In this document: in pieces, positions 38,299 through 46,120 of the stretch
How the letters are laid out: each line of letters opens with the position of its first letter
Numbering within the stretch: position 1 is the first letter of the stretch
Origin: Sphingobacterium sp. N143
GTDB lineage: Bacteria > Bacteroidota > Bacteroidia > Sphingobacteriales > Sphingobacteriaceae
Assembly: GCF_030325625.1 (NCBI RefSeq)
Contig: NZ_JACAIS010000010.1
Location: 62,001 to 126,000, forward strand
DNA: 64,000 nucleotides
Direction: 5' to 3'
Program-made: the position numbers and the translations under genes
Notes under the pieces: model-generated
Seen by the model: the letters and a program-made list of their open reading frames with translations, nothing else
Told to the model about the DNA's origin: nothing
Databases searched by the model: none

Positions 38299-38342
38299 AC
38301 TGAGCAATCACTGAACAATCACTGAACGAGCACTGAACAATC
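38299..38342. repeat. Four tandem 11-bp repeats
   Basis: Units ACTGAGCAATC, ACTGAACAATC, ACTGAACGAGC and ACTGAACAATC lie head to tail, then break off at ACTATC. The period is about one DNA turn. They lie 44 nt before the 76-residue gene at 38386. The remainder of the 382-nt gap (38004-38385) shows only the terminator and AT-rich sequence. Confidence 0.85.
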
Positions 38343-38385
38343 ACTATCAAAAAGTATAATTTGGTCACCACCTGATCTCCGTTTA

Positions 38386-38616
38386 ATGAAAAAGGAGAAA
38401 ACTTATGTAGATACAAACCTTCACCTATATAGTCGTAGGCTAATTGAGCTATGCGTCAAAGCACAAGCAGGTACGCTCTTACTGGTCAACCAATCCAATA
38501 AGGAAGAAATTGCCAAAGGTGATGATTTCTTGTTGCGCAACTGGAGTTACTACGGACTTATCGAGAAGATTAAATACAAGGCTAAAATGGTTGGTATCAA
38601 CATTATTATCGAATAA
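38386..38616 (+). CDS. 76-residue protein resembling a fragment of a TnpB (IS605 OrfB) RuvC domain
   Basis: The sequence has two blocks that look like the RuvC-II neighbourhood of TnpB. SRRLIELCVKAQAGTLLLVN resembles the strand that normally carries the catalytic Glu, and LRNWSYYGLIEKIKYKAKMV resembles the W-s-y-x-L-x-x-x-I-x-YKA helix that follows it. Val-Asn stands where Glu would be expected, and the Cys-x-x-Cys finger and RuvC-III motif are absent, so it cannot be an active nuclease. A full TnpB is about 400 residues. It could be a decayed piece or a small protein derived from one; a chance likeness is possible. The stop is one base from the stop of the convergent gene. Confidence 0.5.
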   Translation: MKKEKTYVDTNLHLYSRRLIELCVKAQAGTLLLVNQSNKEEIAKGDDFLLRNWSYYGLIEKIKYKAKMVGINIIIE

Positions 38617-38617
38617 A

Positions 38618-39160
38618 TCAATCTAATTTTTTTCCTTTATAATATTCATTCCAGCTATCCTTCGCATAACCTTTGCCTAGATTTTCAAAGCTTGATGCGC
38701 TGGCATCTGCAATAGCTTCACCGAAATAATAGGCTTTCCAGGCATCTTTGGTATAGCCATTACCCAGTATCATAAAGGACGATGTAGCGGCTCCGGGGAT
38801 TAGTTTACCGCGGTAATATACTTTCCATGCATCTTTGGAATAACCATCCCTTAGGTTTTGGAAGGTAGAGGAATTGGCTTCTGCAACATCCACTCCACGA
38901 TAATAAACTTTCCAGGTGTCTTTGGCATATCCATTACCTAGGGACTGAAAAGAGGTGACATGGGCAGCCTTTATTTCCTTGCCTCGGTAGAAAATTCTGT
39001 TGCCAAGCTTGGCATAATCATCACCCAAGCGGACTTGGGCATAGGAAAAGGAATGCTTGTTGGGGGTAAGTTTTTCCGTGCTGAATCCAGGAGTAGCCAT
39101 GGAAAATAGGGTAACCGAAAAACTGGTGAGCATAGCTTTCAAATATACTTTTGTCATCAT
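38618..39160 (-). CDS. Secreted DKNYY-like repeat protein
   Basis: A protein of 180 residues with a signal-like N-terminus (AMLTSFSVTLFSMATPGFS). It is made of about five copies of a roughly 30-residue unit built on GYAKDTWKVYYRG, an I/V-rich strand, then A-x-x-x-SFQNLG; related units read GYSKDAWKVYYRG, GYTKDAWKAYYFG and GYAKDSWNEYYKG. This is the pattern of DKNYY-family proteins, which are predicted to be beta-strand repeat proteins of the envelope with unknown role. It is a single gene, tail to tail with the TnpB-like fragment (one base apart, no terminator). Confidence 0.72.
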   Translation of the reverse strand: MMTKVYLKAMLTSFSVTLFSMATPGFSTEKLTPNKHSFSYAQVRLGDDYAKLGNRIFYRGKEIKAAHVTSFQSLGNGYAKDTWKVYYRGVDVAEANSSTFQNLRDGYSKDAWKVYYRGKLIPGAATSSFMILGNGYTKDAWKAYYFGEAIADASASSFENLGKGYAKDSWNEYYKGKKLD

Positions 39161-39397
39161 ATAAATAGTTCAGTTAATAGTTGTTATTATGACCAAATAA
39201 TTGTGCTTTTCTTTATATGACCCGTTGAATTCAATACAGTTTAATGCGTGGATGGCAATTTGCGGTATGCGCTTGAAAAAGACCTGTTTAAAATATGAAG
39301 TCTGGAACCGCTCTGTATAAGTCATGCGTAAGTCAAGGATGAATGTGATATGAACGGATATTTGGTATTTAAGTATATTTTTTGTATATTGCTGGTT

Positions 39398-39703
39398 ATG
39401 AGTTTTAAAGAAAAATTAGAGAACTGGCGCACTTCAATCAATCGCGCTGGTAGTGGTGAAGAATTGTATATTTTGCTTTTGAACTACAAAAGATTTATTA
39501 ACAAAAATTGGATGGATGATTTTGGGGACCCGGGGAACTGGAAATCCGAATTAAATCAGGTCATCAGCAAAGTAAGAAAGAAAGTGGATGTCGCAGATAT
39601 CAGGCATTGTCAGGATTTATCGTCCTATCAGGACGATGCACGTCAGACTGCACATTCGCTAAATCATACATTAAAATATCATCACTCGTTGACAAAGGGG
39701 TAG
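39398..39703 (+). CDS. Hypothetical protein, 101 residues
   Basis: I do not recognise this protein. ATG at 39398 gives MSFKEKLENWRTSINRAGSG; a longer form from 39350 would add a hydrophobic 16-residue leader and cannot be excluded. It is polar, probably helical, with no cysteine pair and no known motif. It ends inside a terminator hairpin. The short 5' spacer and small size make it a low-confidence accessory gene. Confidence 0.5.
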   Translation: MSFKEKLENWRTSINRAGSGEELYILLLNYKRFINKNWMDDFGDPGNWKSELNQVISKVRKKVDVADIRHCQDLSSYQDDARQTAHSLNHTLKYHHSLTKG

Positions 39704-39720
39704 GCTAGGCCTACCCTTTT
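39694..39720. terminator. Bidirectional terminator between two small genes
   Basis: GGGTAGGC (39698-39705) pairs with GCCTACCC (39709-39716) around a 3-nt loop, with A's before and T4 after. It overlaps the stop codon of the upstream gene (39701-39703) and serves the convergent gene at 39732 as well. Confidence 0.8.
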
Positions 39721-39731
39721 GTGGTTAAATG

Positions 39732-39989
39732 CTACAAAGGCACCAGTACATTTTTTACTAAACGTACCGGAACATGCTTTACCGAAGTAAAACCATCTTC
39801 CTTAGAAATAATTTTAGAAAGATCCAATCCTCTTTTGGAGAAGGTACTGATCAAAGCCGTTCTAAAAGTGGCTTTGGAAGACCCCCAACCTTGTCCTAAA
39901 ACCGTATCATTGTTGAGCAGTATGAGTTCATCGATGGAATAGTCGCTGAATTTTTCCAGTAAATGTTGATAAAGATTTGTTGTAGCCAT
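39732..39989 (-). CDS. Hypothetical protein, 85 residues
   Basis: A small cytoplasmic protein with no signal peptide. The start MATTNLYQHLLEKFSDYSID and the middle GQGWGSSKATFRTALIS look like a folded, conserved protein, but I cannot name the family. It is a single gene between the small hypothetical gene and the DUF3050 gene. The function is unknown. Confidence 0.55.
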   Translation of the reverse strand: MATTNLYQHLLEKFSDYSIDELILLNNDTVLGQGWGSSKATFRTALISTFSKRGLDLSKIISKEDGFTSVKHVPVRLVKNVLVPL

Positions 39990-40236
39990 ACAATTTAAAA
40001 ATTTAAAGGATTAAACCATAAACTGTATCCAGATCTTGTGGGAAAATAACCGTTTTAAACGTTTATTTTGGTCGAAACCCGTATTAATTTACCACCGCGG
40101 TGTCTGCACTCGGTTGGTATTGCATCTGTGCAATTCTGAATACTCTACAAAGATAGTAGATTATTTTTTTAACGCAAGCATATTTTTATAATTTATTTAA
40201 TCTTTTATCATGTTACTGTAATCTCATTTAAAATAC

Positions 40237-40267
40237 TTTAATAAATAACGGGAAGGCGATACTTTTG
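40237..40267 (+). promoter_or_regulatory. Promoter with near-leaderless start for the DUF3050 gene
   Basis: TTTA at 40237-40240 and TACTTTTG at 40260-40267 are 19 nt apart. The -7 matches TAnnTTTG exactly. The ATG at 40272 is only 4 nt further on, so the transcript would start at or next to the start codon. Confidence 0.5.
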
Positions 40268-40271
40268 CGCC

Positions 40272-41036
40272 ATGAATAGAATAGTGGAAATTAACGAATA
40301 CATTGCTGAGGAGCGTAAAGTATTATTGCAGCACCCTTTATATCGGAGGATCACAACGATCAAAAATCTAAGAGCTTTTACGGAAGGTCATGTGTATGCT
40401 GTTTGGGATTTTATGTCTTTGTTAAAGGCACTACAGATTAAACTGACCTGTACAAGCTTACCTTGGTTTGCAAGTGAAGACCCTTCAACACGCTATTTGA
40501 TCAATGAGATTGTATTGGCGGAGGAGTCTGATGAATATATTGATGGTCGTCGGTTGAGCCATTTTGAAATGTACTTGGATGCGATGAATGTGATGGGGGC
40601 GGACCTTCACATGGTCAACAAGTTTATCCATAATGCAAAAAAGACAGGCAATATATTTGATGCCATCGCTTTTACAACATTGGACCCGAGAATCAAAGAC
40701 TTTTTGAACTTTACATTTGAAGTCATCACCGGGGGTGAGGTTCATAAAATTGCAGCGGCATTTACTTTTGGTCGTGAAAACCTGATCCCCGAGATGTTTA
40801 CATCCATTCTCGAAGAAATAAAGGCAAATTTCCCAACGGTTGATCTCGAACGATTTATCTATTATTTTCAGCGCCATATTGACCTGGATGGGGATGAGCA
40901 TGGGCCTTTGGCCATGCAGATGATAACTGATCTTGCAAAAGATGATGAAACCAAATGGACGGAAATAAAGACCGTAAGTAAAACTGCCCTTCAGAAGAGA
41001 ATCGCGCTCTGGGACGCCATAGAGGAATCGTTATAA
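40272..41036 (+). CDS. DUF3050 family protein (haem-oxygenase-like fold)
   Basis: A helical protein of 254 residues. LRAFTEGHVYAVWDFMSLLK, VLAEESDEYIDGRRLSHFEM, VITGGEVHKIAAAFTFGREN and RHIDLDGDEHGPLAMQM carry Glu and His residues placed like the metal ligands of haem-oxygenase-like di-iron enzymes. That suggests a di-iron oxidase or oxygenase, but no substrate is known for DUF3050. It is a single cytoplasmic gene, with no cluster partner. Confidence 0.8.
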   Translation: MNRIVEINEYIAEERKVLLQHPLYRRITTIKNLRAFTEGHVYAVWDFMSLLKALQIKLTCTSLPWFASEDPSTRYLINEIVLAEESDEYIDGRRLSHFEMYLDAMNVMGADLHMVNKFIHNAKKTGNIFDAIAFTTLDPRIKDFLNFTFEVITGGEVHKIAAAFTFGRENLIPEMFTSILEEIKANFPTVDLERFIYYFQRHIDLDGDEHGPLAMQMITDLAKDDETKWTEIKTVSKTALQKRIALWDAIEESL

Positions 41037-41334
41037 AACAGTGCTAGGCGTTAGAAAAAAACAGATGATGTTACTGGACTGAGGAAGATATTGCCGCTGA
41101 AAAACGATCAATAAAACCGGCATCCAGGGGCAATGAAAATTTCTGGTAGCTCGAGCGTAGCCGGTTCCATAATGATATAATGAAATATCGAACAGTTGTT
41201 GAATGAGCTGCCGGTCAATCCCTTCGGTCTTGATTATACTTATATTCTTTTTCTTGCCATACGACAAGACTCTTGTTGTTGTTAAATTGTAAATTTGTTA
41301 TAATCAGAAGTTTAACTTTATAAATCGATGTAAA
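41037..41334 (+). promoter_or_regulatory. Gap with -7 promoter element before the DinB-like gene
   Basis: TAAATTTG at 41290-41297 matches the Bacteroidota -7 consensus, 38 nt before the ATG. No good -33 is seen at the normal distance. A minus-strand reading frame at 41031-41267 has no family likeness and is not called. Confidence 0.4.
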
Positions 41335-41859
41335 ATGGATAAACCGAAGTCTTTAAAACTAGCAGTAATTATTCCCGCTTATAGAATGCACAGTCAAATT
41401 TTTCTGAATGCCCTAGATGATGTTTCAGAAGATGATGCATTAAAACGTGTACAAGATAGAACCAATCATATTGTTTGGATGGCGGGTAATTTTGTCAATG
41501 TACGTTATGCCATGGGCCATGTGCTTGGGCTGCAGGATCAAGATCCTTATCAGGATTTATTTTTCATGGGAAAAACCCTCGACGAGCAATTCAACTATCC
41601 GGGTCTGAAAGAGCTTAAAAAGAATTTTCATGCCATATCCCCCAAGGTCTATAAGGCTTTATTGGAAGCGGATGATACGCAGCTCGAAGAAATTTTCAAA
41701 ATCGATATGAATATCCCTTTTATCGAAGAAAATAAATTAAATTTTATCGGGATGTGTATTGGTAGGGAAGACTATCTTGTAGGGCAGATTGCACTTATGC
41801 GGAGATTGATCAACGATCAAGGGATGAAGTATGGTATTGATGAAAAAATTGGATACTAA
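41335..41859 (+). CDS. DinB-like four-helix-bundle protein
   Basis: A cytoplasmic protein of 174 residues with the DinB/YfiT layout. NHIVWMAGNFVNVRYAMGHV supplies the first metal-type His region, and the LNFIGMCIGREDYLVGQIAL helix provides the later ligands (the final His of typical DinB is replaced by Glu/Asp in this stretch). Relatives are metal-dependent thiol transferases or of unknown activity. It is a single gene with its own terminator. Confidence 0.75.
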   Translation: MDKPKSLKLAVIIPAYRMHSQIFLNALDDVSEDDALKRVQDRTNHIVWMAGNFVNVRYAMGHVLGLQDQDPYQDLFFMGKTLDEQFNYPGLKELKKNFHAISPKVYKALLEADDTQLEEIFKIDMNIPFIEENKLNFIGMCIGREDYLVGQIALMRRLINDQGMKYGIDEKIGY

Positions 41860-41928
41860 ACGTTAAACCTAAGGTCAAAGTGACTTGATCGCGCACAAAC
41901 CATGCGTGAAATGTTTACTAAAAAAGCT

Positions 41929-41965
41929 GCTCTTCTATGATTTTATTCTCATAGAAGAGCAACAA
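41929..41965. terminator. Bidirectional terminator between the DinB-like and membrane-protein genes
   Basis: GCTCTTCTATGA (41929-41940, with the intervening bases read from AAAGCTGC) pairs with TCATAGAAGAGC (41949-41960) around an 8-nt loop. A's precede it; AACAATTTT follows. Confidence 0.75.
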
Positions 41966-41967
41966 TT

Positions 41968-42717
41968 TTATTCTGTTCCCTTGATCGTAAAGATGACACC
42001 AGCGTATTTTTCGTGATCCTGGCCAATATAAACGACATCAACGCTTTTTTTGTTTGCTTCTTGAAGTTGCTCGGTCAACAATTTATAATCCATCTTTTCG
42101 ATTTTATCTTCCCACTCTTCAGGTGACTGTGGTTTGATCGCAGCGATGTTGTCCATATCAAATACAGCAGCTGAATCTTCGATTTTTTTGGACCGCTGTA
42201 CAAAAACTGTATCACCGACAATTTTATCTATTTTTATCCAACCTGCGGGTACTCCATTGATACTATTACCTTCGTGATCTGTAAAGAAAGTTGCGCCATA
42301 GAGCTGACCGGGTTTTAAATGCTGTAGATTTTCGATCATGCGTGCCGTTTCGTTTTCCCGTGTTTGATTTCCGATCTTATTTTTTATTCCATAAATGGCG
42401 GCCCAGACCAGGATGGCGGCGAATACGAAAAGGAAGCCTTTCCAAAGCTGGAAATACGGAATATCATAATCTTTTTTAAATGCTTTGATCTCAGTCTTTA
42501 ATTCATCTGAATAATTTCTGGCATGGATCAGTTTGCCGGTTTCATCATAAAGTCGGGAAAGCTTCACGAAGCCACCTCCGAAAGGCAGTCCGAGGAATTT
42601 TCGGGCAGGCGTGATAATCTGTAAGGTGAAGTGCTTTGGTGAGCTTTCTTTTTTTAATGTTGTGATCACCGGCTTTTCGGCTAAAACGAAGTCGTAGATA
42701 CTGTAAATAAATAGCAT
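41968..42717 (-). CDS. Hypothetical single-pass membrane protein
   Basis: A protein of about 249 residues from the ATG at 42717 (an ATG 15 codons upstream is possible). The N-terminal 90 residues look cytoplasmic. One clear membrane helix lies in LWKGFLFVFAAILVWAAIYG at about residue 100, and a C-terminal domain of about 130 residues follows, with LKPGQLYGATFFTDHEGN and VVYIGQDHEKYAGVIFTIKG. I do not recognise the family. It is a single gene. Confidence 0.6.
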   Translation of the reverse strand: MLFIYSIYDFVLAEKPVITTLKKESSPKHFTLQIITPARKFLGLPFGGGFVKLSRLYDETGKLIHARNYSDELKTEIKAFKKDYDIPYFQLWKGFLFVFAAILVWAAIYGIKNKIGNQTRENETARMIENLQHLKPGQLYGATFFTDHEGNSINGVPAGWIKIDKIVGDTVFVQRSKKIEDSAAVFDMDNIAAIKPQSPEEWEDKIEKMDYKLLTEQLQEANKKSVDVVYIGQDHEKYAGVIFTIKGTE

Positions 42718-42937
42718 AGTATGTTGTGATTTTTTTAAAAGAATTGAAGGCGGAAAGTCCATTTCAATTCAAACCATTGAAAAATAAATGGGACGACAAA
42801 GGTAAAAGAAATAAAATAAAAAATGAGAAAAATGAACGAAGCCTTGTCGAAAATATCGATTTTTGGAGATAAGCGAATAGACAGGACAATGTGCATTGAA
42901 GTTTCGTTTGAATAAACCGAATTGTAGCAAAAGAAGT

Positions 42938-44074
42938 ATGAAGGATCTAACATTGAGCTTTATTTTTATTTGTATCACAGGCATGGTCATGGGACAAAAC
43001 ATGGATAAACATGCTTTGGACAATGTGTTGTCAGGATATTACGGGGATAGGACAGCCCCGGGAATAGCTGTTGAAATCAGTCAGCAGGGGCGGATAGTGT
43101 ATCGTTATATGCAAGGGATGGCTGATTTGGAAAATAAACGCGAAATAACGGAAAATACGCATTTTCGAATGGCTTCGGTTAGTAAGCAGGTAACGGCACA
43201 GGCGATTTATACCTTACTGGATCAGGGTAAAATAAAACTGGATGATCAGTTGTCACTTTTTTTTGATGGTCTTCCTAAAAAGACGCGGGGTATAACCATA
43301 GGACAGTTGCTGCAGCATACATCTGGGTTGTATGATTATGAAGAACTGATTCCAAAAAATAGGATGCTGCAGGTTTCGGATAAGGATGTACTGCAGTATG
43401 TCAAACAAGTGAATCGTTTGTATTTCCCTTCGGGAACTAAATTCCGTTATAGTAACACGGGGTATTGCCTATTATCCTTGATCGTGGCCCATGTTTCAAA
43501 AGAATCCTTTGCATCTTTTGTGAAAAAGAACCTTTTTGAGCCAAATGGTATTGCTGATGGCGTTGTATATACGGCAGGGATGAAGATACAGGAACGTGCC
43601 TATGGCTACCATCCTGAAAAACATAGTTTTGTATTTGCGGATCAAAGTATCACAAGTGCCACGCAAGGAGACGGTGGCGTTTATTTGTCTGCTGATGAAT
43701 ATCATCGTTGGGCAAATTTTTTACTGCAGAAACGGCTGCAGGAACCGATGGCTCAGCAGTTATTGCATCGCTTGGCACAGCCGGTGAAGGAAGGCATAGC
43801 CTATCATTTGGGCTGGTTTATATGTAACAGCCCAGACAATACCATACTGTTTCATTCCGGTGAGTCAACTGGCTTTCATAATATGGTGTATTTTGATATG
43901 AAAAACAAGGTCTCGATCTCTATATTTAGCAACCGGGATGATCTGGTCATAGGACCCGCATTTGATGCCATTTTAGCGATATTGGGTAGCGATAACCCCA
44001 TTGTAAAGCCAACAGGGAAAGATTCCCTGACGGTTTTTCAATGGCTTAATCGGGTGTATACCAATGCAGAATAA
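42938..44074 (+). CDS. Serine hydrolase of the beta-lactamase (class C/PBP4-like) fold, secreted
   Basis: ATG at 42938 gives a signal peptide (TLSFIFICITGMVMG). The active-site triad motifs are SVSK (Ser80, Lys83), YSN (171-173) and HSG in LFHSGESTGF. HTSGLYDYEELIP is a further family marker. The 378 residues fit the AmpC-related esterase/D-aminopeptidase group. Substrates range from peptides to esters, and beta-lactamase activity cannot be claimed. It is a single gene, divergent from the membrane-protein gene. Confidence 0.88.
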   Translation: MKDLTLSFIFICITGMVMGQNMDKHALDNVLSGYYGDRTAPGIAVEISQQGRIVYRYMQGMADLENKREITENTHFRMASVSKQVTAQAIYTLLDQGKIKLDDQLSLFFDGLPKKTRGITIGQLLQHTSGLYDYEELIPKNRMLQVSDKDVLQYVKQVNRLYFPSGTKFRYSNTGYCLLSLIVAHVSKESFASFVKKNLFEPNGIADGVVYTAGMKIQERAYGYHPEKHSFVFADQSITSATQGDGGVYLSADEYHRWANFLLQKRLQEPMAQQLLHRLAQPVKEGIAYHLGWFICNSPDNTILFHSGESTGFHNMVYFDMKNKVSISIFSNRDDLVIGPAFDAILAILGSDNPIVKPTGKDSLTVFQWLNRVYTNAE

Positions 44075-44133
44075 CCCTTCATCATTCAGTGGGTGTGGCT
44101 CTGATAAAGGGAGCAACCCCGGCCCTACATTGA

Positions 44134-44634
44134 CTACTTAGAGGCTGTCCTTTTTAAGATCAACTTTTCTGTGGCAATATTATCTTCGATACCCATAAAA
44201 AAGCTTTTAAACCCAAATTTTGTCAACAGTCGCTTTGATGCAGCATTCTGTGGGTCAATAATGCCAATGACATCCTTTTGGGAATTGAGATCTGTCGCCA
44301 ATGCAAGCATAGATTCACAGATTTTAGTTCCCAAGCCCTGTCCCCAAAATTCTTTTCGCAGCAGATAGCCCAACTCAAAAACGCTAGGGTCCTTTTTGTA
44401 ATTTACTAATTTGCAATCGCCCAAAAGTAGATGTGTTTGGGAATCGATCACTTTGAAATAACCCAAATCGGGATCTTGATTGATGTCCAATATGGAGTCA
44501 AATTTTATTCTGGCCTGTTCTGCCGTCAATCCTTTTCCTGAAATGTACTTCATGACATCATCTTCGCTGACAAGGTTGGTAAATGAAGCAAGATCTTCCA
44601 ATCGGTATTTTTCAAATACGAGTGTGTTATGCAT
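44134..44634 (-). CDS. GNAT-family N-acetyltransferase (RimJ/RimL type)
   Basis: Transfers acetyl from acetyl-CoA to an unknown amine. Its 166 residues have the RimL-like start (FEKYRLEDLASFTNLVSEDD), an ELGYLLRKEFWGQGLGTKIC segment that is the acetyl-CoA loop, and NAASKRLLTKFGF near the end. It is the downstream neighbour of the DUF4180 gene (21 nt apart) and probably cotranscribed. Confidence 0.88.
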   Translation of the reverse strand: MHNTLVFEKYRLEDLASFTNLVSEDDVMKYISGKGLTAEQARIKFDSILDINQDPDLGYFKVIDSQTHLLLGDCKLVNYKKDPSVFELGYLLRKEFWGQGLGTKICESMLALATDLNSQKDVIGIIDPQNAASKRLLTKFGFKSFFMGIEDNIATEKLILKRTASK

Positions 44635-44655
44635 GGCTTATGTGTGTTTATATAC

Positions 44656-45018
44656 CTAATGATTTGAAAGCCTAGCTAAGGCTTCTTCACGGGTTTCGAC
44701 GAAGTTGATTTTTCGGGACTTATTACTTTCATATATAAAATCATTCAGGCTTTTGCTATCATAGACTGAAAAATCACCAATGATAGCGATATCAAATTGA
44801 TACTGTGTATATTTCTGAAGAATTTCACCTGCGAGCTTTGTTTTGAGGTCAAAGAAGTCGGGGCTAATATTTTCTTGATATAAGATGGCTTTATAGGCCT
44901 CCTGTGCGCTACAGTCAACCATAATTTGTAATCCATCATCAAGGTTATTGATCAATATATCGGAGCCTTTAACCTCGGCAATGTTTTCGTCATGAAGTTG
45001 AAAAATAGTTATTTCCAT
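44656..45018 (-). CDS. DUF4180 family protein
   Basis: A cytoplasmic protein of 120 residues. LINNLDDGLQIMVDCSAQEA, ILYQENISPDFFDLKTKLAG and FDIAIIGDFSVYDSKSLNDF correspond to the DUF4180 pattern. No activity is known for the family. It leads a two-gene unit with the GNAT gene, with 21 nt between them. Confidence 0.8.
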   Translation of the reverse strand: MEITIFQLHDENIAEVKGSDILINNLDDGLQIMVDCSAQEAYKAILYQENISPDFFDLKTKLAGEILQKYTQYQFDIAIIGDFSVYDSKSLNDFIYESNKSRKINFVETREEALARLSNH

Positions 45019-45145
45019 ATTATTTTGTGTGTTTAGTGCATGTAATGATAAGGACCCTTTTTAGGATAATTGTTACTTGTCAGATTGTCCGGTATAATTT
45101 TTTAGGTAGGCCTTTCCTGGTATTAAGGTCTTCGATTCACCTATT

Positions 45146-46069
45146 TTATCCTGCGAAATCTTTCAGCATATTGATTGACGGGCAAAAGAAAAGTGTGCCC
45201 GTATGTGCTGTACTGAAATCCAAAATCCTGTCATAATTGTCTTCCGGTTCGCCAATGAACATTCTTTTGAGCATCATTTTAACCGTACTGAACCGACTGG
45301 CATAAGCAATGAAGTAGGTTCCCATTTCATTGTTTGCAATTTGACCAAAAGGCATATTGTCCCGCACGATCTTAAGGTCATCACCTACATTGGCCAGAGC
45401 TGAATGTGAATTGCTGGGTTTTTCATCCTCACCCATCTCAATATCATTGGCCTTGCTTCTGCCAATGACTTTTTCTTGTTCGGAAACTGGTAATGCTCGC
45501 CAAGCTTGCATATCATGAACATATTTTTGAACAAAGAGATAGCTGCCACCTTGGTATGGGGCATCTTCTTCTCCAATAATACCAAAGAATGCACGATCGT
45601 CACCAACAGGATTCTCTGTGCCATCGACGAAACCTAAAATACTGCGACCATCCCAATACCTGAAGCCATGAACTTCTTCTTTGCAGTCAGCAACCTGTGT
45701 CAGCAATGCCGTAATTTCAGTAGCCATATCTACACAATATCCTTGTTCAAGAGCACGAATATGAAAATGTAAATCACCTGGGGTAGCGACAGCGATATGT
45801 TTTTGTCCAACGACAGGTTCAAAGGGAACGAGTTCTTTCGGCATTGGTTCGGGGAGCTCCAGTCTTTTCCAAGCATGATGACCAATTCCCAGTACGACAC
45901 TTGCCTTTACAAGTGTGGAACGTACCTGAGCTGAATTGTTGAGATTGATGACCAATGCACATAAGCGCTTGAAAATATCCTTTATATCCACATTTTCATG
46001 AAAGTTCCAAACCATAAACACCGTATTGTTACTCGGTGTATCAATGACATTTTGAGCTTGATGATCCAT
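45146..46069 (-). CDS. Dye-decolorising (DyP-type) haem peroxidase
   Basis: A haem enzyme of 307 residues, cytoplasmic class B (YfeX-like) by length and lack of a Tat signal. The hallmark GxxDG motif is in LGFVDGTENPVGDDR (catalytic Asp). The proximal His should be in the later part (EKPSNSHSALANVGDDLKIV). DLHFHIRALEQGYCVDMATE is a further family region. No encapsulin gene is nearby, so it is probably a free enzyme. It is a single gene. Confidence 0.93.
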   Translation of the reverse strand: MDHQAQNVIDTPSNNTVFMVWNFHENVDIKDIFKRLCALVINLNNSAQVRSTLVKASVVLGIGHHAWKRLELPEPMPKELVPFEPVVGQKHIAVATPGDLHFHIRALEQGYCVDMATEITALLTQVADCKEEVHGFRYWDGRSILGFVDGTENPVGDDRAFFGIIGEEDAPYQGGSYLFVQKYVHDMQAWRALPVSEQEKVIGRSKANDIEMGEDEKPSNSHSALANVGDDLKIVRDNMPFGQIANNEMGTYFIAYASRFSTVKMMLKRMFIGEPEDNYDRILDFSTAHTGTLFFCPSINMLKDFAG

Positions 46070-46120
46070 TAAAATAAATTATATTATTAGTACTAAGCTA
46101 CGAATAAATCAGCGTAATGA

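Noticed and set aside
38299-38342. CRISPR-like array
   Set aside because: The 11-bp units are directly adjacent without spacers and no cas gene is near.
41031-41267. Minus-strand gene of 78 residues
   Set aside because: It overlaps the DUF3050 stop, has no family likeness and occupies the promoter region of the DinB-like gene.
45146-46069. Encapsulin cargo role for the DyP peroxidase
   Set aside because: No encapsulin shell gene is present and the C-terminus lacks a clear targeting peptide.
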